NCBI RefSeq assembly: GCF_018143015.1
Contig: NC_054756.1
Location: forward strand, 29,405,440 to 29,469,439
Reading direction: 5' to 3'
Source: Lytechinus variegatus
Lineage: Eukaryota > Echinodermata > Echinoidea > Temnopleuroida > Toxopneustidae
DNA length: 64,000 bases
The position numbers were made by a program, and so were the translations under genes. Within the stretch, counting starts at the first letter, position 1; each line of letters opens with the position of its first letter. Positions 1 to 12,102 of this stretch are shown here, piece after piece. The notes beneath the pieces are model-generated. The model did not search any database. It was not told where the DNA came from and saw only the letters and a list, made by a program, of their open reading frames with translations.

Positions 1-179
1 TCATTTGCGAAATTTACAATAATTTTTTCATGACACAATCGCCACAAGATTCAGAAAAAAGTTTCTCCAAGTTTGGATTTGCCCAATTTTTGTTAAATTT
101 GCATCCTTTTCCAAAAGTTTGGATCCTTCACCTAAACCACACTTTACGCTTTGAAAAATGCACACAAATATTTCCTTAC

Positions 180-3100
180 CCGAAAGTATTTCTCCCACCA
201 GTATAAAGTGTCGCTCCCATCATCTCTTTCATCCTGGATAGTATCATCAGGAGTTACCGTGGCAACCTGGAGCGCATCCAGGAGAATTGGATGAGCCAGG
301 GGACCTTGGAGACGGAATCTAAGAAGTTCATCTTCTAGCGGTGTTACAGATACTGTATGGGGAAGGAGGTACAAAGTACATGAGGTTTCTCCAAAATCCA
401 ATGCTGTTATTTGTAGGGATTTATCAGCTAATTATTCACACATATCAGAATAATCATATGTGGTAGTCCTTGGTTATTCTTTCCTGGGAAAGAGAAGAAA
501 ATATAGACTAGGTACTAAGAGAATTTTAAATCAACAAGTTTAATTCTGAAAAGATTTCTCTTAAAGTGGGACAGCGAGTCTCAGTTTCAGAAAGGAGTTC
601 CTCTTCTATCAATGTTACAGATACAGTATTGGTGATGTACAAAGTATAACATAAGTCTCAGCTAATTATTCAAATACAGACCTGTAACAAAGCCAAAGTT
701 ACCCTTTTTTTCATTTCATGATGTGGAGGAGTTACATCTTTCTGCCAGAAATACTCACCATTGTAATCTGAGCACACTACTTTCAGTTCATCTATGACTT
801 CTTTCCAGCAAGAAGGATGTATCCACATCCAAAGTCTCCTTATCTTATTGTCATCATCCCCTCCATTGCTGTTCAACTCCTGTAAAAATTAGCAAACAAA
901 ATTAAAGGAAAATTTTAGAAAGCCATTAATTTATTTCTTATCTAATTTTGATGCAATTTTCAGCTGTAAGTTCATTTTAATTTTCTCTTTACATTCAAAT
1001 TAATTTTTGTTTGGTGAACTTCCCCCTTTGAGATAAAAAGAATCAAAATCACCAACTATGGAAAGCAATATTCAATACTTAGAAAATGGCAGTTCCTATT
1101 GTATTTTACATTGATTAATTCTTATTTCATTTAATTTTACCCCAAACAAATTATTTCACTCTTCTCTTTTTTTTCTTCTTTTTTTGGGGGAGGGGGGTGG
1201 GTGCTATGTTGTCATTAGATTATCCTAATTTGCCTGTATTACTATTTATCATATGATTTTGATACTATTTCTCATACATGTAGTATATGCAACAAAATTA
1301 ATTTTAAAAAATAAAGTTTTTTATTCAATTTTTTTCATTTCCTTCCTTTATTTATATCAAAATCGTTTGGTTGTTATTTGAATGAAAAACTGAGCATCCG
1401 ATAAGTGTTGAATCTAAATGGAAGCCATCAGTATGAAAACTTGATCATGGGTGTGTCATTGATTTCAACCAAGCTAAATTATGATATATTTGAAAAACAC
1501 AAAGATCTCCACGACCTACCTTGTGAACTCTGAGTGGAGCCATATAGAGCTCACAGTGCCAGATGTAATGAAAAGGACAGATATCTCCACGTGGATATCT
1601 TTCAAACACATACACACCCAATCCCATACATCTCCACCTACCTGTGAGTGTGCTCCGGGTGGAGCCATAGATGCATGGAGCTCACAGTGCCAGAGGTAGT
1701 CCACAGGACCAATAGCTCCATGAGGGTAGGTATCCCTGTGATATAGCAACACCCCACCGTGTCTAGTGCCATGGAGATATGCTCTGGAAGCCATAGTTAA
1801 ACCTGAAAGATTAAATCATGATAATATTCTGTCTGGTCAGAGGGGAAGGGGATGACCAAAGATATGGACGAAGGAAGTGGTAGAGGCGAGTAGGAGGATT
1901 GGATTGAGGGATAATAATCATAATCATAAACAACATCAACACAATCGCTGATGTGGTTCACGGTACACCACGCGGAGTATTATAGACAGTGGATAGAAGA
2001 AAAATAAATGGATAGGCGAGAAAGTGGAAATTCGAGAGTAGAGTAATCTTTCTTGAACATAGTCCTGTAAACCAGAAGAGATTGATGAGTTGAAACTCTA
2101 CTCTAAAATTTCCACTTTCTCGCCTATTCATTTATTTTTCTTCTTCTATCCACTGTTTCTATAATACTCCACATGGTGTACCGTAAACCACATCAGCAAT
2201 TGTACATGCAACCATGCAAACCTTCAAACAAAATCTAACATCAACACACTCATCATCATCACAATTATCATCATCTTTCAAGAATTCTTCTTTGTAAACA
2301 TGATTAAGGACTGGAATAACCTCCCCCTTCTCAATTGTAAATGCCTTCCCCTGGAGACAATTAAATCAAAACTATAAACTTCAATCAAAGTTGTTCCACA
2401 CACAGAGCGCTACTCTCTTCAATAAGTTAGCGTGGATCTGTCCATCAACAACATTTTGCTGACCTAACCATTCAGCTTCAGATCATCACCATAATCATCA
2501 TCATTACGATTAATGGGACATCATGAAAGGATTAACTTACCGACATGAGGGCTTGTCAAATGTTTCATGGCTGATATAATATTGACCTCTGTCCCTTGAA
2601 CTTCAATGACCTGATGATAGGAAATATCACTAATCACACAATGTCTGGCTGTTGCTCTGTAAGAGGAGAATTACAGGGAATAACTAATCATTTTCTGGTA
2701 TTGCATCGCAAGTTTTATCAAAATTATTCTTCAGTCATCGGAACTTAAATATTAGCTTAGAGCTAGTGCTTTTTGATATTAGTGTCAACACATCACTAAA
2801 AATATCTTACCGATATCAATAACTATCGACAAAACATAATCAATATGCATTGATTAGCGATGTCACAATACTCACGTTGGTTTGTATCTGCCATTGTACC
2901 AATAACACTTCAAAATCCGAATGCAAATGATTACGTAACATCTTTTAACAAACATATCTAGCATAAATACATCCTTGCCTTTCACGTTATTAGCATTATT
3001 TTAGGGCTGGATGAAGTTTTATTGACAATATTGGGGCTTTTTGGACTTCGTTCTGAGCAGTCAATGACTTTCGCTCCGTTGTGGTGCTATCCGCCATTTT

Positions 3101-5386
3101 GATATCGTGCTGAACATCTTCAAACAAAGAGGGGAGCAACACACAGTCGTGTGCTGCCCTCTACATTAGTTGGTACTTGTTTTTGGTCGCTAAATTGAGC
3201 TTGTGCTTGTAAACGTTTTCGATATGATCGAGTGGAGTCGAGACCAGTCAATATCTTTGGATTGTCATGATTATAGCAAAGTGAGATTGTGTTTTGTGGC
3301 TAGTAAATACTCGTATTTTGTTGAGATTTTGGAGTTACTTCTGTTGCTGTTCTATGCATTATGAGGAAAAATATGCTTTTATGCTTTTTCTGATTTTCTG
3401 TTTGAAAGGCCACTTTTAAGTTTGTTTCCATGAATTCCGTCCGTTTTCCGCAATCGCGAAAAAATCACTGTCATGTCCCGACATAATGGCAGGTATTATC
3501 AACAACAAGAGAAAGTTTAACGATTACCGGTAAGTGGCAAAAAACATGCAATTTTCAACAGGACTAGCAATAAACAGGTCATCGATAACAGCACTACTTA
3601 GAGCCCATCATTACTCATGGAGCTGTTGGCAAGACTTAACAGAAATCTAGTACACATATTGCCGTCATTATCCCATAAGCGCAATTGTGTTTTAATTTGA
3701 TTTTTTTTTACCTGTAAACAGCTCTGGCACTCTTATCCGAGGGATGAAGGGGGATCTTCCACCCCCAACGTTCCACCATCTTGAAACGTTTGGCATGCCA
3801 GATATGCGTCTCCATCCAGCGGTTTCTCATTTGTCGCTTTGCGTACATCTCGCGAAGATTTCCAGGTCGTCTCCGATGGCGACGAGACTGTTTAGCAGCT
3901 CCCGTGGTATCCTGTTTGGGCTTCTTCTTGACACTTCTCTCTGCCTTTAGAAATGCACCAAAAAAAAAAAGAGTACAAACAATGCAACAGATCATCTTGA
4001 TAAATGGACAGTTACAGTTTTTTGTAGCTTTGATTTTGTGACATATGCTAGCAGCTGCCCCTTGTTCAAAAATAAAATTTACATATTTTATAGCTGAAAA
4101 TGTTTCCTCATAGAAATATATATCAAATAAAGTGGCTGATGGTATAGTGAATGTACAACCTTCACTTGTCTTAGAACATGGAATTTCATTGAGTTGTTTT
4201 CACAAGCCATAAGGCAAAGAAGCACACAAGTAAAAAAAAAAAAACTTTTAACATCCATTAATATGTTGATTGGCATGAAACGGATGTGTTCCTTTCAGCT
4301 TTCCAAAGACAGAGTAAGTTCATTGCTTGAATTCCAAACAATTGTTTTATCTAATTCTTTTATCTAAACTAATTTTACATCACAGTTAATCCCCCCCCGT
4401 GAACTTTAAATAATTTTTCGGTCTCTAGATTCCACTTTGAAGGGATGCCACTAGGGTTACCTCAGGTAGAAATACTGATGTTTAGGGTCCAGCAAGGGTT
4501 CAAGTGAGCAGTGCCCCCTCCCTTGAAGTAGGAACCTTTTAGAATTTAACTACCCAAAATCCAACCAAAAGTGTCAAATTAATGGCATTCTGGGACAACT
4601 GAAACACTATACTGTAAATCAAGTTCTTGTAATGAAATGTCATCCATCTTTAGTGTTTCTTGAAAAAAATCCTACACACTAAAGTCAGAAAGAATTATAA
4701 ACAAAGGATATTCATTTTTTAAACAAAAAACTTGGCAACCCTGACTTATACCTGGATCCTTGCATTCTCTCTCAGTCGTCTTGGCATCCTTTTAATGTTG
4801 TGACTCATGGCGCGCCTTCGCATGTGACGGGGTAACTTTTGGAATATCCGTTGAATGGAATTGTTTGTTGAGATGGACATCATCATAGTATTGATCTCAT
4901 CAGCTCTGGCTACAGCAAATGCACCAACATTGATTGCTGTACAATGAAATCAATCGGTCAAGAGATTAAACTCTAAAGCCAGTTTTATGGAAAATTTCAA
5001 TCAAAAATTTTACATAAAAAGGGAAAGACAAAAAATTATATTACCAGTTTAAGCAAGAGGCTATAAGTAGTAATGGAGCAAGCAAAAAATATAGGGCCTA
5101 CAGGATAGATTCACAGATGGAGAGATGTAATTAGTAGAAACTTTGGGGAAAGATTATGTACTTTTGTTGTTTTTTCATACTATCAACGGTGCACAACATG
5201 GAAAAACTATTGAACTTTTACCAGGTGATTAAAGAGCAGTTGAAAAGTTTTTGCTCGCCCCTAGAAAAACGATACAGCATACGTTTATGAGAAAGAGCAA
5301 ACTATTTTAGATATATTCTTACCCCTCGGAGTCATATCCATTTGAGGACCCATCTGGTTTGTTGAACTATGACCTACGGCAGCCAT
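180..5386 (-). CDS. POP1: POP1, RNase P/MRP protein subunit (N-terminal part, seven exons)
   Basis: POP1 is the large protein subunit of nuclear RNase P and RNase MRP, which process pre-tRNA and pre-rRNA. Coding exons on the minus strand are 5386-5323, 4936-4752, 3944-3712, 2656-2541, 1802-1642, 879-759 and 352-180. Every junction has AG/GT sites, and the phases join without a stop to give 351 codons. Exon 2 encodes [13 protein letters not shown] and exon 3 encodes [10 protein letters not shown], both hallmark POP1 motifs. Exon 4 matches the region after CYRAM in human POP1, exon 5 carries the YP..GP..W motif, exon 6 has [10 protein letters not shown], and exon 7 has [13 protein letters not shown]. 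Human POP1 is about 1024 residues, so roughly two thirds lie beyond the left edge. The ATG at 5386 opens MAAVGHSS. An AG acceptor-like site about 85 nt upstream suggests a separate 5' UTR exon. Identification is by family knowledge and exact exon boundaries are inferred. Confidence 0.93.
560..690 (-). pseudogene. Diverged tandem copy of the POP1 intron/exon 7 boundary
   Basis: The stretch resembles 282-440, which covers the end of the preceding intron and the start of exon 7. The copy encodes [12 protein letters not shown] where the exon encodes [12 protein letters not shown], then diverges. The upstream intron sequence (CAGCTAATTATTCA) is shared too. The acceptor position reads CTG instead of CAG in the copy, so it is probably not spliced. 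Confidence 0.6.
1520..1620 (-). pseudogene. Diverged tandem copy of the 3' part of POP1 exon 5
   Basis: This stretch lies in the intron just after POP1 exon 5 and repeats the last ~100 nt of that exon plus its splice donor. The exon reads GVLLYH...[17 protein letters not shown] and the copy reads [24 protein letters not shown]; both end in AG followed by GTAGGT. The reading frame stays open in the copy. A possible acceptor (TTTGAAAG) would give an exon 1598-1520 of 79 nt, which changes phase relative to the normal exon. It is either a decayed duplicate or an alternative exon; the weak pyrimidine tract favours decay. Confidence 0.7.
1941..2203. mobile_element. Palindromic MITE, 263 bp, in a POP1 intron
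   Basis: Two arms of about 105 bp are near-perfect inverted repeats. The left begins ACAATCGCTGATGTGG and the right ends CCACATCAGCAATTGT, with GTGGTGTACCGT-type and TTTCTCGCCTAT motifs in both arms. No ORF is present. One arm of the same family recurs at 13775-13876. Confidence 0.8.
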
Positions 5387-5566
5387 GGTAACACTGTATG
5401 GTGTTCCTTAATTTCGTGCAATGAAAGAGCTTTCTGTATGTATAGTCAAATGAAAGAAGAGGTCTGTAATCAAGAAGACAAACATTAATAGCAATATAGG
5501 CCTACAATTCTATATGATAAATAAGATAATACAAATCTTCTATCTAGTAGCCCATTCTGAAGCACA

Positions 5567-5905
5567 GAGATCATCTCACCAGCAACTTCTTAAGACTCCC
5601 AAGCCTGAGATCATCTCACCAGCAACTTCTTAAGACTCCCAAGACACGTGTAGCATATGGTGCTCAAGCTTTCTCTGCCTCAGCACCTTCTCTCTGGAAT
5701 AATTTGCTGTTAAATTTAAGAATTATACAATCACTGGAGACCTTCAAATCGAAAATGAAATCTTATCTTATCTTTTCTAACAGTATTAGTTATTGGCACT
5801 TTGACACTCATCCACACTTTCTCATTCTTTCTTTTCTTGTGCGCCTCGGAATAGAATATTTCTAGATAGATGGCACTACATAAATTCCTATTATCATTAT
5901 TATAT
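5567..5905 (+). mobile_element. LINE 3' end (CR1/L2-like C-terminus and tail), truncated
   Basis: One frame reads TPKTRVAYGAQAFSASAPSL followed by WNNLLLNLRIIQSLETFKSK. This is the typical end of the reverse transcriptase protein of CR1/L2-type non-LTR elements, and it closes with a stop in the tail. A 37-38 bp segment at the 5' side is tandemly duplicated (about 5568-5641). The 3' tail (GCCTCGGAATAGAATATTTC) runs into ATT/ATC repeats. The same tail ends the SINE at 34758-35041. Confidence 0.75.
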
Positions 5906-5929
5906 GATTTATATTTTGCACATATCCAC

Positions 5930-7582
5930 TAGGCCCAGTTTGAAAGTCCATTTTTGATGCACGTGTACACGGTAAGTTTTTCGGTCGTGTACACGTTGTA
6001 AACACTGAGTGAGAGTGAGTTACAGTACGTTTTCAGTGTTTCCTGCATGTAGCCTAAGTCATGGTTTTAAAGCTTACCTGAGAAGTTAGAAGTATCAATC
6101 CACAAAAATTGGTGCAATTAAAAAGTTTACTCAGCTTAGCAGCGCATTAAATTAATAAAGAATGCAAAAGTAAATCAGTGCAGGGCCCTAGTTAGCGCCG
6201 ACGTTCGTTGGATGCGCATTTTGCATATTGTACCGTACATGCATGCACAGATCTCTCTCTCTCTTAGGTGATCCCTCCACTGTTCTGGAGATTCTAAGAT
6301 TCAAATAGAACAATTCCCAGTCAGGTAAATCACAGGTTCAGCAACAGGTTGGAACGGTAGCCATGCATTTTATGTAGAAAAAAGAGAGATTTAAGGAGCA
6401 GACAGTTATTGACTTCGGATGGGAGACCAGGTTGATGGGTTAATAAGGTAGCACAGGTGAATTGGTGTGGGTCATCAGCAGTATACACGTCTAGATAAAG
6501 TGGGAAGTCAGTGAGACACTCCTTTACTCTGAGTATGAAGTCTTGGCGGAGGTGGTCAAGAGTGGAGCAAGATCCAACAAAATGTTCAACTGTCTCATCA
6601 TATGAGTCGCAAAGGGGGCAGGTACGAGTGGAGGACTTTCCCAATGTGTGGAGGCGACAGTGAGATATGTGGATGAGAGTAGCTGGGCTCTCACAATGAG
6701 TGCGAAACGGATTACAGGAGAATGTGAGGACTTCGGATAAAGGAGATTAACTGAGGGTGGTATGTGATCAATCCAGAACTTGAGAGTTGACTTCACACGG
6801 ATGCCCTGGGCAACGAGATCATTGACGGCAGTGTAGATCTTGTACTTAATCAATTTCTTAAAGGTGGAGTAAGGAAGTGGATTCAAGATAGATCGCTGCA
6901 GAATTAAGTGTAACTGAAGTTATCGATTGATTTTCATTATTTTATTGCCAATTTGAGGAGCGTGTGTTTGTAGGCTTGTAGCATATGTTTATGAGCGTAT
7001 AACACGTAACTGGAGCAATGATCGCTGTCGCAATTGGTGATTCTCAAATTGGCTCTAAAAGTGATTGAATAACGCTTTCGAGAGTCTCGTTACGTGTTAT
7101 ATGCTCATACACATGTGCTACAAGCCTACAAACACACGCTCCTCAAATTGGCAATAAAATAATGAAAATCAATCGATAACTTCAGTTACACTCAATTCTG
7201 CAGCGATCTGTGCATGTATGGACGGTACAGTATGCAAATTGCGCATCCAACGAACGTCGGCGCTAACTAGGGCCCTGCACTGACCGGAGCATACCCATTT
7301 CGTGTGGTACAAAAACTTGAGTCTCCAGAATAAATGTGGATTAAATCGGCGATTTTAGAAGTAAACTCACTCTAGGTTAATTGAAATATATTGACATATT
7401 AGTGATTAAAACATGTCAGTGTCTTAGAACTAAGAATTAATGTGAGGCTGTGAGCTTGTTGTTCACTGACTTCACAGTCCCACGCAAGCTTTATGCAGAT
7501 GCTACCGTGTACACGGTGATGGAATTTAGTACACGTGCACTGACTTGACCGTGCGTGTACACGTGTACCCGAAACGGGCCTA
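5930..7582. mobile_element. Inverted-repeat DNA element, 1653 bp, 8-bp target duplication
   Basis: The 8-bp sequence ATATCCAC flanks the element exactly (5922-5929 and 7583-7590). The termini are inverted: TAGGCCCAGTTT on the left and AAACGGGCCTA on the right. Subterminal inverted arms include GGGCCCTAGTTAGCGCCGAC at 6182 and its complement near 7258-7277. The middle holds a LINE fragment (about 6300-6890) and a second palindrome (about 6890-7207). It sits inside an older SINE, whose halves are 5906-5929 and 7583-7800. An 8-bp duplication fits hAT- or P-type elements. No transposase is visible. Confidence 0.82.
6300..6890 (-). pseudogene. LINE reverse-transcriptase C-terminal fragment carried inside the inverted-repeat element
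   Basis: Two overlapping minus-strand frames (6886-6524 and 6644-6330) give a protein like the C-terminal end of a non-LTR reverse transcriptase. They include RTCPLCDSYDETVEHFVGSC, a CxxC...H...C finger-like motif usual there. A frame change near 6600 breaks the reading. The fragment lies between the two arms of the 5930-7582 element, so it inserted into or was captured by it. The LINE clade is not resolved. Confidence 0.6.
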
Positions 7583-7800
7583 ATATCCACCTTGTTAGAT
7601 GCTCAATGTGCTCCTGTATTTCATACCTTGGTTAAACAAGTACACAACGATTCAGGTGCTCACAGCTTGTTGAGGAATTACTTCCTGCGGGTACCCATTT
7701 ACCTAACCTGGGTTAAGTGCATAACAATGTGAGTAAATTTCTTGCTGAAGGAAAACACGCCATGGCTGGGAATCAAACCCACGTCTTTTAATATTTATTG
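7583..7800 (-). repeat. Old tRNA-derived SINE, split by the 1.65-kb element
   Basis: It matches the body of the other SINEs in this window: GGTACCCATT, a CTGGGTTAAGTGCA segment, TTTCTTGCTGAAGGA, CCATGGCTGGGA and a decayed B-box. Its tail end lies at 5906-5929 on the other side of the inserted element. Confidence 0.7.
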
Positions 7801-8037
7801 GCTAATGCAAGTACATGTATTTTACAATTCACGATTTTATCAGCCGATTGATATATTTATTTTTTTTTAAAAGTCTTGTAACTAGGCTACAAAGAAGGAA
7901 AATGGCGACAATATCATCGGTATCTGCTCATCTTCTTACATAATTTTTAGTAATATTTCCAATATTTATCATTTTTAAGTATAAATAAATGTATGTAATG
8001 GGGGGAGGGTTGAACTTGTTGTCCATGTACATAAGTA

Positions 8038-8648
8038 CCGTAAGGGCACTAGTATTCAACCCGTTTGGAGAGTTTCCTCAAATTTATAGAAACATAGAAT
8101 TTACCTTAATTTCAGACCCGTCTTATTTCTAAGAGCAATTGCTGGTTATTCTTTTAATGTTATTTTTTTCTTCAACCAGTCGACTGTGTGCGTGGGCGAT
8201 CGAATTATACGGCGACGGTTTTTTGCACTAGTATTCAACCCGTCTGCACTAGTATTCAACCTAGCAATGAAAGATGGTCCTGTCTCTCAATCTGCCCTTG
8301 TCCCATCCGACTATGGACTAGACCATTTGAGATGAGACCAAACAGGGAATTAATCAAAGCCAGAGACTTACATAGATCTAGATCTAATTTACCAATATAA
8401 ACCCTTCTGAGATTTGCTATCTATCCTCACTAGGTTGAATACTAGTGCAATTCAGTGCAAAAGGCCATCGGCGCATAATTCGATCCTACGCGCATACAGT
8501 CGACAGATTGATAAAGAAAATACCGACAACAGATTACCCTGGAAATAACAAAGGTATGAAATTAAGATAGTTTCCATATTTCTAAATATTTTTGGAAATA
8601 TGTCAAAATCTTTGAATTATGACGGGTTGAATACTAGTGCCCTTACGG
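8038..8648. mobile_element. Palindromic MITE, 611 bp, TA target duplication
   Basis: The ends are CCGTAAGGGCACTAGTATTC and its inverted copy, flanked by TA at 8036-8037 and 8649-8650. The two arms of about 220 bp are imperfect inverted repeats. The CACTAGTATTCAACC motif recurs internally several times. The TA duplication suggests a Tc1/mariner-type driver. There is no coding capacity. Confidence 0.8.
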
Positions 8649-8650
8649 TA

Positions 8651-10190
8651 TACATGTATGTGGCTAGCAAGTTAAAAATCAAGTATTTTGGAGCAACATT
8701 GTTTTCTCCAAAAGCTCTGCCTTCCCGTGCCAGGCGTCAGTGACAGTGGGGAGTATACCCTGCGTAGAGTAGATAACTTTTACTCCCCAGACGCCTCCAG
8801 AGTCCAGGCTACTTACCGGGGTAAAGTTAAACTACAATAACTTTCTTATTTCTGGGGCTATTGAGATGAGGTGTTAAAATAAAGGTCTTGATGATCTAAA
8901 TGATGCCATGAAGAAAACACCTTATTTCTGAGATTTATTTTTTTTGCAACATATCTAACTTTAATAGTAACAGTTACTAATCAAACAAAATTCAAACAAC
9001 GTTTTGCCTTTTTGAATTTGACTTTGGTCTTTGCCATGGCATGCCCATGGCATTGCCAAGTTGGACATGTTGGAGAACTCGACCATTGTATTGAGTCGAC
9101 ATTGTACGAGCATGCACATCTGGCACTTGAACTTTGAGACTAACTTGAAAACTACTTCCCGCCGACAAATGGTAAAGTTGAAGATATGACACTGACAGAC
9201 AGTCCTGACCTCGAGTGTCGGCGAACCTTCGAGATTCTCCAGGCCGCTGGAGGCGGGCCACGTTACCGCCAACGGCCGGTACTCTCTCTTACACCGGCAC
9301 CAAACACTCACTGAGAAAGGCATTCGGGCAGAAACAACTTAATTTTTGCTCTACTCTCGCGCTCTCTACCATCATCAATAATCAGCCAATTTATCTACCT
9401 TCTCCATAGGATAAAACAAAATCCTCACCTAACTTAAGTCCTATCCTCCGACTGCGACTTTGTCACTCCATCTCCACGCAATGATGGCATATGTATGCAC
9501 GTCTAGCTATCGCTAGCTAGCTAGCTACAGCACGTGCGCGCACGACACGACCAGCCAAAATGTGGGGGGGGGGGGGTGCACACTGCACTTGGTGACTGTC
9601 CCTGTTTTTATTCATACACGTAGTAAAAAAAAGGGAAAATGGGAGAAAAGAGAAAAAACAAGAACAGAATAAAATGAGAGGTCTGGCCCTAAAGTAGTAC
9701 TTATGAGAAATTACATCCCGTCTTGCCCCCCGATCAATTACTATTCCTTGTAAATATCATATTCATCATTTTTAATATATATATCTATCATATATATATA
9801 TCTATCTATCAAAATCATTGTAATGGTATATTGCAAAATGTAATACACTGTTCACAAAATATAAATAATTACCTTATAAAAATCGTAATTTTTAACTTCG
9901 ATAATTTTATTCTTGTACGATCAACATATAATACACATTCGGCAATCAGGATGCAGGGTATCTAAGGGGGGGCACGTACCCTGGTTCCACTTTCATTGGG
10001 GGCGAAAAAAAGGGAAAGGGACGCAAATAAAAAAACTGAAAGCAAAAACTTAGAGTAAATAAAGGAAAGGAAACCCTCTCCCCCAAAAAATAAATAAATA
10101 AAATAAAAAAATAAATGAATAATAATTATAATAAATAACATAAATAATTAGGTAAAGAAAACTAATTAAAGGCGCAGAAAAGCCACTGAA
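8651..10190. other. Intergenic; CpG-rich patch 9040-9540
   Basis: No gene is recognised. The patch 9040-9540 is richer in GC and CpG than its surroundings. It could hold the promoter and non-coding first exon of POP1, whose ATG exon has an upstream acceptor. A minus-strand 89-codon frame (9261-8992) and a plus-strand frame (9215-9409) look like no known protein. The rest is AT-rich with short C/G runs. Confidence 0.3.
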
Positions 10191-11292
10191 GGTGATCCCG
10201 TCCTACGCTGGATTTTTTGCCATTACGTCTATTGCCACATGGTCTACGGTCTACCATCAGTTGGTCTACGCACGGTCCACATTTTGTCCAATAGCCAGGG
10301 AACCATTTTGTCTATTATCATTTGGTCTAATAGCCATTTGGTCTAATTGCTCCCCCCCCCCCCTTTTACTTGATCCATTTTCATTAATTACCATTTAGTT
10401 CACTAGCCAATTAAGTGCATTGGTCTCAAGGCAAATGGTCTATGTTAATTAATGACCACTTAGTCTAAACCCATTTCGTCTAACAATGTGGTCTAATTGC
10501 CATTCGGTCTAATCACGTGCTAGGTCCAATTACCATCTCCGCCAATCATCATTTTGTCCAATATTCATTTCGTCTATACAATCATAAATAGTCAATTAGC
10601 AGCCCTCTACTGTTCGGTGCCTGTGTATATTTGGCCGACTCGACTCCTGTTGCTCTTGTGATTTGTTATTAATTTACACCTGTTCTTTGGATAATCTTTT
10701 CTATAATTGTTTAAGACCTGAACAGAGTATACATGAAGAAGATATAGGTACTTCTGTCACAAAAAAAAAACAATGCGGGGATTGCGAGCGCGAGCTTAAA
10801 ATTTTTGACAACCTTAAAACGGGACATTTTACTGAGCACTTCTTTTACAATTCCTTTTAAAGCCACTAATAATAAAAAAATGGCGTCCGAGTACATTGAC
10901 TTTCAAACTGCATCCATTATAATCCAATAATATTATCATGCAAATTGAAGATGTACAGTACATCGAACAGGCAATGCCAGCGCGAAGCATGATCTCACGA
11001 AATATTTATGATACTGTAAGAATGTATATTTTCCAGGTCAGTTATCCCCTCACTTTGCATTCACTTGTCTTCCTCCTCTTATTTTACCTTGTCCTTTGTC
11101 TCCCCTTCCTTTTCAACTTTTCTCTCTCTTTTTTTGTGCCGCCAATATATAGCTGTTATAGCTATACAGTCCTATTTATTATCATTATATTATGTGATGA
11201 TGATGAATAATGATTATCATTTTTAACCAATCAACCCCCTTTGTGAGCGTGATGTGACAGAGAGAAAGATAGCGGGGGGTGGATCACTGTAC

Positions 11293-12102
11293 TATGGAAG
11301 CTTAAAAGTGCCACCGAGATGTTGAGATAATTATCTCGGGAAGTCGACATCTTGATAGCAAAAGATAAGATGACGAGATCCTGGATCTCATCATGTCGAC
11401 ATCTTTTAGAAGAGATGATGAGATGACAAGATCCCGGATCTCATCATGTCAACATCTTTTAGAAGAGATGTTGAGATGACAAGATCCCGGATCTCATCAT
11501 GTTGACATCTTTTAGAAGAGATGATGAGATGACAAGATCCTGGATCTCATCATGTTGACATCTTTTGGAAGAGATGATGAGATGACAAGATCCCGGATCT
11601 CATCATGTTGACATCTTGTAGAAGAGATGATGAGATGACAAGATCCTGGATCTCATCATGTTGACATCTTGTAGAAGAGATGATGAGATGACAAGATCCT
11701 GGATCTCATCATGTCAACATCTTAAGAAGAGATGTTGAGATGACAAGATCATCACATCATCTCATCATCTTTTCTACAAGATGTCAACATGATGAGATCC
11801 GGGATCTTGTCATCTCAACATCTCTTCTAAAAGATGTTGACATGATGAGATCCGGGATCTTGTCATCTCATCATCTGTTCTAAAAGATGTTGACATGATG
11901 AGATCCAGGATCTTGTCATCTCATCATCTCTTCTAAAAGATGTCGACATGATGAGATCCAGGATCTCGTCATCTCATCATCTCTTCTAAAAGATGTCAAC
12001 ATGATGAGATCCAGGATCTCGTCATCTTATATTTTGCTATCAAGATGTCGACTTCCCGAGATAATTATCTCAACATCTCGGTGGCACTTTTAAGCTTCCA
12101 TA
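11293..12102. repeat. 810-bp palindrome of 53-bp tandem repeats
   Basis: Both ends carry TATGGAAGCTTAAAAGTGCC in inverted orientation, with CTGTAC directly repeated at 11287-11292 and 12103-12108 (probable target duplication). Each arm is a series of 53-bp units around AAGATCCCGGATCTCATCAT, about seven on the left and five on the right. The symmetry centre is near 11.75 kb. Each unit contains its own small palindrome. No ORF is present. Confidence 0.85.

Noticed and set aside
8961-9409. Overlapping frames on both strands in the CpG-rich patch
   Set aside because: No recognised motif and no splice pattern that connects them to a gene; the open frames are explained by low stop density in GC-rich DNA.
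11300-12100. Regular repeats as a CRISPR-like array
   Set aside because: Units are contiguous, mirror-symmetric around a centre and lack unique spacers; the genome is animal.
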